A stretch of DNA of 19,214 nucleotides from Patescibacteria group bacterium (GTDB taxonomy: Bacteria > Patescibacteriota > Gracilibacteria > UM-FILTER-43-11), in NCBI GenBank assembly GCA_029260985.1, contig JAJDCE010000146.1, positions 1 to 19,214 of the forward strand, given 5' to 3'. Of the stretch, positions 14,246 through 19,214 are shown piece by piece (position 1 is the first letter of the stretch; every line of letters begins with the position of its first letter). The position numbers were made by a program, and so were the translations under genes. A model generated the notes under the pieces. It did no database searches. It had not been told where the DNA came from and saw only the letters and a list, made by a program, of their open reading frames with translations.

Positions 14246-14310
14246 CTTTATTGATTAAAAGGCTTTATTCGGTATAGAATGGTTATCCTTAATCTATTAT
14301 CAATAAAGCC
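14245..14310 (+). promoter_or_regulatory. creD promoter inside a pair of competing inverted repeats
   Basis: TTGATT (14251-14256), an 18-nt spacer and TAGAAT (14275-14280, or TATAGA at 14273) form a plausible promoter. Around it GCTTTATTGAT (14245-14255) and GGCTTTATT (14261-14269) are both complementary to the same downstream strand ATCAATAAAGCC (14299-14310), giving alternative 11-bp and 9-bp pairings. The promoter excludes the in-frame ATG at 14279, leaving 14312. Confidence 0.5.
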
Positions 14311-14311
14311 A

Positions 14312-15628
14312 ATGCTTCAAAAAAATACAATAAAGGACTGGATTAAGAACTCGGTAACTCTTAAGCTCTTTTTTATCGGTTTTTTGGTTCTCATCTTACT
14401 CATTCCCACACTGATGGTCCGGGGGCTTGTTTCTGAGAGGAATTATCGGGCTAATATGGCTAAAAATGAGATCAGTGAAAAGTGGGGCAAAGAACAAACT
14501 ATAACCGGCCCTGTTTTAACCATTCCTTATCAAATCCGCTCTCGTGATAAATGGAATAGGATTATCGCTACCAGTAGTGTACGCCATGCCTATTTCCTTC
14601 CGGATAAATTAGATATTGATGGTGAAATTATACCGGAAGTAAGAAGCAGGACGATTTTTGATGCTATTTTATATACGGCAGACCTTAAATTATCCGGTTA
14701 TTTCGAGCCGTCTTTTGCAGACATAGATCCACGCGATATATTGTGGGAAAATGCCTATTTATCGGTCGGCATTCCCGATATGCGGGGACTCAAGGAGGTT
14801 CCAAGCATAAAATGGAATGAGGCATCGTATGAGCTAGCTGCCGGATCAACCGATGCTAAAGTCTTTAGCTCCGGTTTGGGCGCCCGTTTATCTGGATTGG
14901 CAGCAGGTGAAAAATATGATTTTTCATTAAATCTTAAAGTAAATGGAAGCGAACAGATCAATTTTACCCCTATGGGTAAGACGACCGATGTGTCCTTAAA
15001 ATCAACATGGTCCAGCCCTAGTTTTAATGGCGCGTTTTTGCCTACCGACCATGAGATCACGGATGAAGGCTTTTCTGCCAACTGGAAGATCTTAGATCTA
15101 AACCGTAACTTCCCACAAACATGGGATAATCAAACGCACTCCACATACGAATCTGAATTTGGTTTAAAATTAATAATGCCCGTTGACACCTATCAGCAAA
15201 CGACTCGCTCGGTAAAATATGCCGTTCTTTTTATCCTTCTTACGTTCCTTACGTATTTTTTAGTGGAGGTCTTAAAAAAAGTCAAAGTACACCCGATCCA
15301 ATACCTACTGGTCGGCTTTGCAATCGTACTTTTCTACCTCCTATTACTGTCTCTTTCAGAGCATCTGGATTTTGATACCGCATACATAATCGCCTCTGTC
15401 GGTATCATTAGTATGATAAGTCTGTATAGCGGTGCCATTCTTAAAAAAAGAGCTTTTGGCTTTATTTTAGCCGCCATTTTAATCGCCCTTTATATCTACC
15501 TGTATGTTTTACTCCAGCTTCAGGATTATTCACTTCTTATGGGAAGTCTTGGACTATTCCTGACACTTGCAATCGTTATGTATTTAACGCGTAAGGTGGA
15601 TTGGTATAAGATAAGTTCTCAAGAGTAA
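14312..15628 (+). CDS. creD: CreD-family inner membrane protein
   Basis: CreD is a multi-spanning membrane protein. In enterobacteria it belongs to the CreBC regulon and affects envelope stress and colicin tolerance; its biochemical role is unknown. The 438-residue length and layout fit: an N-terminal helix (about 17-36) followed by RNYRANMAKNEI, the family block TITGPVLTIPY, a large soluble domain, and a C-terminal cluster of about five helices. The most conserved stretch is visible: SVKYAVLFILLTFLTYF, then HPIQYLLVGFAIVLFYLLLL and SLSEHLDFDTAYIIAS. No creBC two-component genes lie nearby, so its regulation here must differ. The start was placed at 14312 because an upstream ATG overlaps the -10 box and because other CreD proteins begin ML. 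The following lipoprotein gene is 26 bases away and may be co-transcribed. Confidence 0.93.
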   Translation: MLQKNTIKDWIKNSVTLKLFFIGFLVLILLIPTLMVRGLVSERNYRANMAKNEISEKWGKEQTITGPVLTIPYQIRSRDKWNRIIATSSVRHAYFLPDKLDIDGEIIPEVRSRTIFDAILYTADLKLSGYFEPSFADIDPRDILWENAYLSVGIPDMRGLKEVPSIKWNEASYELAAGSTDAKVFSSGLGARLSGLAAGEKYDFSLNLKVNGSEQINFTPMGKTTDVSLKSTWSSPSFNGAFLPTDHEITDEGFSANWKILDLNRNFPQTWDNQTHSTYESEFGLKLIMPVDTYQQTTRSVKYAVLFILLTFLTYFLVEVLKKVKVHPIQYLLVGFAIVLFYLLLLSLSEHLDFDTAYIIASVGIISMISLYSGAILKKRAFGFILAAILIALYIYLYVLLQLQDYSLLMGSLGLFLTLAIVMYLTRKVDWYKISSQE

Positions 15629-15654
15629 TAATTATTTACTTACTTTTATAATCT

Positions 15655-16560
15655 ATGAAGAAATCTCATATTATTGTTTTCGCTCTGTGCGTTATGTTTT
15701 TAACTGGCTGTGATGATTTTGATTTAAGCCAGGCTTCACCGGAGGATCAGTCTACTTATGATGAGGCGATAGAAAGCCAGAGCACCGAAAAATGCAAAGA
15801 CATCGGTGAGCCAAGCGTGAGGAATAAGTGTCTGAATAAAATAGCGATTTATCAAAGAGATGTTTCTATTTGTGAAATGATAAAAAACAGGGAGGATAAA
15901 GAATATTGCATCAAGGATATTGCTATGCAGTCCGGTGACTCCTCCCTTTGCGGGGGTATAAAAGACGATATTATTTCTGGCAATTGCTTATCCAGAATCG
16001 CGGAAGATAAAGAAGATTCTGAATTATGTGAAAAAATTGATGACCTGTTCTTAAGGGATAATTGCTATCAGACAATTGGGGAGAATGGATCTGATATTGA
16101 AGTGTGTAATAAAATCAAAGAAGATGCTGATGGCAAAGACAGCTGCACCTTAAATGTTGCCACTACTATGAGAGATAGTAAGCTTTGTGGTGACATAAAA
16201 GAGGAAAGCTCTAAGGGCTATTGTTACCAATCAATCGCCAAAAGCCTGGAGGATCCCTCCTTATGTGTGAAAATTGTAAATTCCATTATACAAAAGGACT
16301 GCCTAATGGATCTTGCAAGGGAAACTGAAACGGATAAAGCCTGCGGTTACTTCACCGATGTTCTTGCTAATGAAACCTGCCTATATGAGGTGGCTCAGAA
16401 GACACATGATCTGGACATCTGTGAAAAAATTAAGACTGAGAATTATCGGGATGAGTGTGTAGATAAGGTTTATGAATCCTGCGAGAGTCAGAGAATAATT
16501 AGCCCAAAAAAGCTGTCGTATTATTGCCAAGAAGGTGTTACCCCGCCCTCTGCGAAGTAG
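15655..16560 (+). CDS. Lipoprotein with nine 26-residue two-cysteine repeats
   Basis: The first 19 residues form a lipoprotein signal peptide ending in the lipobox LTGC (Cys19), so the 301-residue product should be lipid-anchored at the outer membrane face. From Cys47 to Cys268 cysteines alternate at distances of 12 and 14 residues nine times over (47/59, 73/85, 99/111, 125/137, 151/164, 178/190, 204/216, 230/242, 256/268), with only one 13. The unit reads roughly D-x-x-[LI]-C-x-x-I-(8)-C-x-x-x-[IV]-A, which suggests a solenoid of short helix pairs, each closed by a disulfide. Two further cysteines (276, 291) cap the end. I know no named family for it; a binding or scaffold role is inference. 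It lies 17 bases before a small gene and possibly in one operon with it. Confidence 0.8.
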   Translation: MKKSHIIVFALCVMFLTGCDDFDLSQASPEDQSTYDEAIESQSTEKCKDIGEPSVRNKCLNKIAIYQRDVSICEMIKNREDKEYCIKDIAMQSGDSSLCGGIKDDIISGNCLSRIAEDKEDSELCEKIDDLFLRDNCYQTIGENGSDIEVCNKIKEDADGKDSCTLNVATTMRDSKLCGDIKEESSKGYCYQSIAKSLEDPSLCVKIVNSIIQKDCLMDLARETETDKACGYFTDVLANETCLYEVAQKTHDLDICEKIKTENYRDECVDKVYESCESQRIISPKKLSYYCQEGVTPPSAK

Positions 16561-16577
16561 AATATACAGAAACTTTT

Positions 16578-16988
16578 ATGATGAAAAAGAATGAAAAGTG
16601 GATCTATGCACCAGTAAGCGATGAGGCAGCCCTCCAAGTTGCAGAAATAGCCACCTCAGCCTGCGGGGCTGAATTGTGTGCCAATATTTCCCGTTGCCAT
16701 CGAGAATGCATGATTCTTATAGGAGAATTTCCTATGACCTTGGAAGATGGGCTGATCCCCTCGATCAGGCTTAAGGTTTCTATCTGGTGTGATAAAGGTC
16801 AAAAGTATTCAATCACGGATAATTATGGGCCAGATGCTATTGAGCCAACAGACGTCAGGATTCCAACCCACCTTATAAAACCTGCGATGACAACTAAAGA
16901 GAGAGCACGCCTTCAAAGACAAGTTCGTGAACGTTATGAAGCGGGTGCAGATGAAGAAGTTGAGATGGAAGTTGTGCGCTGGTATTAA
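16578..16988 (+). CDS. Small protein of unknown function with a Cys/His cluster
   Basis: No family was recognised for this 136-residue product. It has no signal peptide or membrane helix and should be cytoplasmic. Residues 29-44 contain four cysteines and a histidine (Cys29, Cys34, Cys40, His41, Cys44), which could bind a metal, although the spacing matches no standard zinc finger. The C-terminal third is charged (ERARLQRQVRERYEAG) and probably helical. Two adjacent ATG codons (16578 and 16581) are equally possible starts; the longer is given. The frame extends back into the lipoprotein gene through a TTG at 16524, but the 17-base gap after the lipoprotein stop and the ATG pair favour the later start. 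Coding is supported by the length of the frame, its close fit between neighbours and codon use like theirs. Confidence 0.6.
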   Translation: MMKKNEKWIYAPVSDEAALQVAEIATSACGAELCANISRCHRECMILIGEFPMTLEDGLIPSIRLKVSIWCDKGQKYSITDNYGPDAIEPTDVRIPTHLIKPAMTTKERARLQRQVRERYEAGADEEVEMEVVRWY

Positions 16989-17015
16989 TCCCCCGCAACA
17001 ACTGGAAAGAATATT

Positions 17016-17043
17016 TTGTTTAAACGTCTGCCTAATGTAGAAT
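17016..17043 (+). promoter_or_regulatory. Candidate promoter of the last SLH gene
   Basis: TTGTTT (17016-17021), a 16-nt spacer and TAGAAT (17038-17043, five of six) place a start point near 17050, about 28 bases before the ATG. Confidence 0.45.
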
Positions 17044-17077
17044 GTTAAGGTTCGTTTTGTCATACTAAAAAATTATT

Positions 17078-19117
17078 ATGAAAAAAACCATTCAATATTA
17101 TCTGCCGATTCTGTTCGCTGTGATCGTTTCGACTTATATTCTGCATTTAAATTCATATGCTTCTTTTTCCGATGTCTCATCCGACCACGATAACTTTACG
17201 GCTATTCAGTATATTCAGGATGAAGAAATCGTTTCGGGCTATCCGGATGGTTCATTTAAGCCAAATAGTACGATTAATAGGGCGGAATTTGCAAAGATTA
17301 TTGTCGAAAGCCAATTTGACCAGACGGATATTAATGATTGTCTTACCGATAACACTCAGTCTGGCTGGACGTACGCTTTCTTCCCCGATGTACCAATGGA
17401 CTCCTGGTTTGCCAAATATGTATGTGTAGCAAAAGACAATGATGTAATCGGCGGTTATCCGGATGGATCTTTTAAGCCTTCTGACAATATTAATTTTGCT
17501 GAAGCTTCTAAGATTATCGTAAACGCCTTCGACTATACCGTTGGCACTGATGCTGTGTGGTACGCACCGTTTGTAGAGGAGCTATCGGACAGAAGCGCCA
17601 TACCCACCACTATCAGCAAATTAGATAAAACGATTACCAGAGGGGAAATGGCAGAGATGATATACAGGCTTGATGCGGAGGTTACTGATGAGGCTTCCGT
17701 AACTTATTCAAACGGAGCGCTGACGGGGGCAAAAACAACCTCAACCGCAATGACTGATACCAGCTCAACCGATACCAGCACCCCGGATACGACTAGTATG
17801 ACTGACTCAGCCACTACTGACACAAGCGCTACTGACACGACTGAGACAACTAGTACGCCTGGCACAAGTGCAACTGATACAAGTTCTACAGATACTTCCA
17901 GCACCACTAGCACGACACCAAAATCCAACACTTTGATACGGGATTTTAAATTTTCCCTTCCCCTCTTTTCATCTGACAGCGCCTGGAATCAGAAGGCCAG
18001 CACTGCGAATGTTTTGTCTAACAGTGATAATCAGATTCTTTCTCTTTACAGGGTAATGCTTGGCGACACTTCATCTCTTTCTGAAGCAGCTTCATCGCCA
18101 AACTGGCAGTATATGGATATTGGATATAATGAATACAGTGTTCCTATTTCCCGTGCCAGCAACAGCACCACGTCCGTTCCTATCTGTAATTACGAAGGTG
18201 AATTGGATTATAGCAATCCTAAAGTGGTGGAAAGTGTTGCCCCTAATTACGGGGAAGGCGGACCAGCCACTATCCCTGTTCCTGCAGGCAAAGTTAGGCC
18301 TTCCGGCCCTCAGAGCACTGATGCAGACGGACATCTGGTTTTGTATAACCCAAGCACATTCATTGAATATGATATGTGGCAGGCAACCACTGTCAGCGAT
18401 GGGAAATGTAAGAGCCGCGGAGGCGGACTAGAAGGCACTTCTATTCTTGAGGCGGGCACCATTGATTTCTTTGATGTACGCAAGGAGGGTACCAATCATC
18501 CGAATCCATACTACAGTGCCAGAGCTGCAGGAATTCCTTTACTTGCAGGATTGATGCTGCCTGAAGATGTTGAGGCTGGAGAAATCAAACACGCGTTGGC
18601 ATTTGCTATCCCTGCCCCGCACATCGTAAACACGGACAACCCGGCAGAAGGAGTTGATTACTTTTACCCAGCCTCACGCGCGGAAGAGTCGTTCTACAAC
18701 ACTGATCCAAACGCCATTGCTCAAGGGCAACGCCTCCGCATGAAGCAGACTTTGGTGGATGAAGAAGGAAATACAATTGATGAAACTTCATTGGCGCCAA
18801 TCACTCGTATGTTCATTAAAGCATTCCGTACTTATGGCGGTTATGTTGTGGACAATGCAACGGGCTTCTCATTCTATGCTGAAGATATCCACACAGGGTC
18901 TCTTGACCTGACTGATGATGAGGTTAACCAGCTAATCGGCAAATCAGCAGGAACACCGCTTCCATCAGGAAAGACAAAATGGGAATTAGTGATCGAGAAG
19001 CTTGCGGTTGAGGTGGAGCTGATACCGATTGCTGAGGGTGAAAATGAAGAGACGCCAAAGAATGCTACAATCACCACCTCTAATTTTGAAGTTGTCGAAC
19101 ATGCAGCGAAACCGTAG
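17078..19117 (+). CDS. Secreted SLH protein with Thr/Ser linker and uncharacterised C-terminal domain
   Basis: This 679-residue product opens with a signal peptide (1-29) and three SLH motifs (about 30-76, 102-155, 160-205) closely similar to those of the SLH-GH114 protein, including GYPDGSFKP twice and a cysteine pair (Cys88, Cys116). Residues 215-290 are a Thr/Ser/Asp-rich linker with repeated TDTSS words, of the kind often glycosylated. The remaining 390 residues form a domain with SAWNQ near its start, DGHLVLYNP, MWQATT, ARAAGIPLLAGLM, EIKHALAFAIP, FYPASRAE, GQRLRMKQ, ITRMFIKAFRTYGGYVVDNA and FYAEDIHTG. This pattern resembles a secreted domain I recall from many actinobacterial hypothetical proteins, some carbohydrate-associated; its activity is not established to my knowledge. 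It presumably acts at the S-layer surface alongside the two glycosidase-like proteins. Confidence 0.85.
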   Translation: MKKTIQYYLPILFAVIVSTYILHLNSYASFSDVSSDHDNFTAIQYIQDEEIVSGYPDGSFKPNSTINRAEFAKIIVESQFDQTDINDCLTDNTQSGWTYAFFPDVPMDSWFAKYVCVAKDNDVIGGYPDGSFKPSDNINFAEASKIIVNAFDYTVGTDAVWYAPFVEELSDRSAIPTTISKLDKTITRGEMAEMIYRLDAEVTDEASVTYSNGALTGAKTTSTAMTDTSSTDTSTPDTTSMTDSATTDTSATDTTETTSTPGTSATDTSSTDTSSTTSTTPKSNTLIRDFKFSLPLFSSDSAWNQKASTANVLSNSDNQILSLYRVMLGDTSSLSEAASSPNWQYMDIGYNEYSVPISRASNSTTSVPICNYEGELDYSNPKVVESVAPNYGEGGPATIPVPAGKVRPSGPQSTDADGHLVLYNPSTFIEYDMWQATTVSDGKCKSRGGGLEGTSILEAGTIDFFDVRKEGTNHPNPYYSARAAGIPLLAGLMLPEDVEAGEIKHALAFAIPAPHIVNTDNPAEGVDYFYPASRAEESFYNTDPNAIAQGQRLRMKQTLVDEEGNTIDETSLAPITRMFIKAFRTYGGYVVDNATGFSFYAEDIHTGSLDLTDDEVNQLIGKSAGTPLPSGKTKWELVIEKLAVEVELIPIAEGENEETPKNATITTSNFEVVEHAAKP

Positions 19118-19155
19118 TAGTGGTCGCAGATATGCGACCACTACAGAAGGTTTTT
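19117..19155 (+). terminator. Intrinsic terminator overlapping the last stop codon
   Basis: A perfect 12-bp stem GTAGTGGTCGCA/TGCGACCACTAC (19117-19128 and 19133-19144) with loop GATA begins in the last base of the TAG. Five T follow at 19151-19155 after a six-base gap. The rest of the window to 19214 is extremely A/T-rich, and I see no gene there. Confidence 0.75.
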
Positions 19156-19214
19156 GTCTGATTTTATTTAAAATTTTTTATATATTTTTATAATTATTTA
19201 TTATAAATAATAAA

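Noticed and set aside
17704..17931. A Val/Ser-rich minus-strand frame of 75 codons
   Set aside because: It is the complement of the Thr/Ser/Asp linker of the last SLH protein.
1..19214. UGA read as glycine throughout (Gracilibacteria-type code)
   Set aside because: Many frames of 400-800 codons are complete with no internal TGA, whereas recoded genomes use UGA often enough to break them; only avoidance of TGA as a stop is seen.

Overview
The window looks like a chromosomal segment of a small, deep-branching bacterium with an S-layer-like cell surface, most likely a member of the Candidate Phyla Radiation/Patescibacteria; a Peregrinibacteria-type lineage would fit. This placement is inference. 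It rests on the moderately low GC content, A/T-rich start regions that mostly lack a Shine-Dalgarno sequence, three secreted proteins with S-layer homology (SLH) modules, and a complete absence of TGA among the 15 stop codons. Long frames without internal TGA show that TGA is not a common sense codon here. No tRNA, rRNA, CRISPR array, insertion sequence or phage gene was seen.

Left part (1-6517), all on the plus strand: the end of signal peptidase I (lepB), an RsbW-like ATP-binding regulator, a STAS-domain protein with a long Pro/Ala tail, a membrane-anchored solute-binding protein, histidyl-tRNA synthetase (hisS), shikimate dehydrogenase (aroE), and a membrane-anchored alpha/beta hydrolase almost abutting aroE. 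Several gaps hold short iterated-word repeats, including a 20-bp perfect inverted repeat in front of aroE.

Middle part (about 6540-7675), minus strand only: two compact transcription units unlike their surroundings. One is a 136-residue orphan gene with a TTGACA/TAAAAT promoter, a roughly 100-nt GC-rich leader, a strong Shine-Dalgarno sequence and a classical intrinsic terminator. Just downstream, a second perfect-hexamer promoter (TTGACA, 16 nt, TATAAT) reads into a GC-rich region of about 450 nt. That region consists of two and a half diverged copies of a ~155-nt module. The copies keep hairpins, including a GAAA-tetraloop hairpin whose stem changes on both sides, but do not keep a reading frame. 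This is the best candidate for an undescribed element in the window: a modular structured RNA.

Right part (7775-19117), plus strand: a cell-surface suite. It comprises an anchored HExxH metallopeptidase-like protein, an SLH protein with two tandem GH114-type TIM barrels (the polygalactosaminidase family), a degenerate-SLH protein with a Pro-Thr linker and a GH18-like barrel, a CreD-family membrane protein, a lipoprotein with nine strict 26-residue two-cysteine repeats, a small unknown protein, and an SLH protein with a Thr/Ser linker and an uncharacterised C-terminal domain. The three SLH modules share a cysteine pair at exactly the same spacing. Together these genes suggest extracellular processing of polysaccharide and protein at an S-layer surface.
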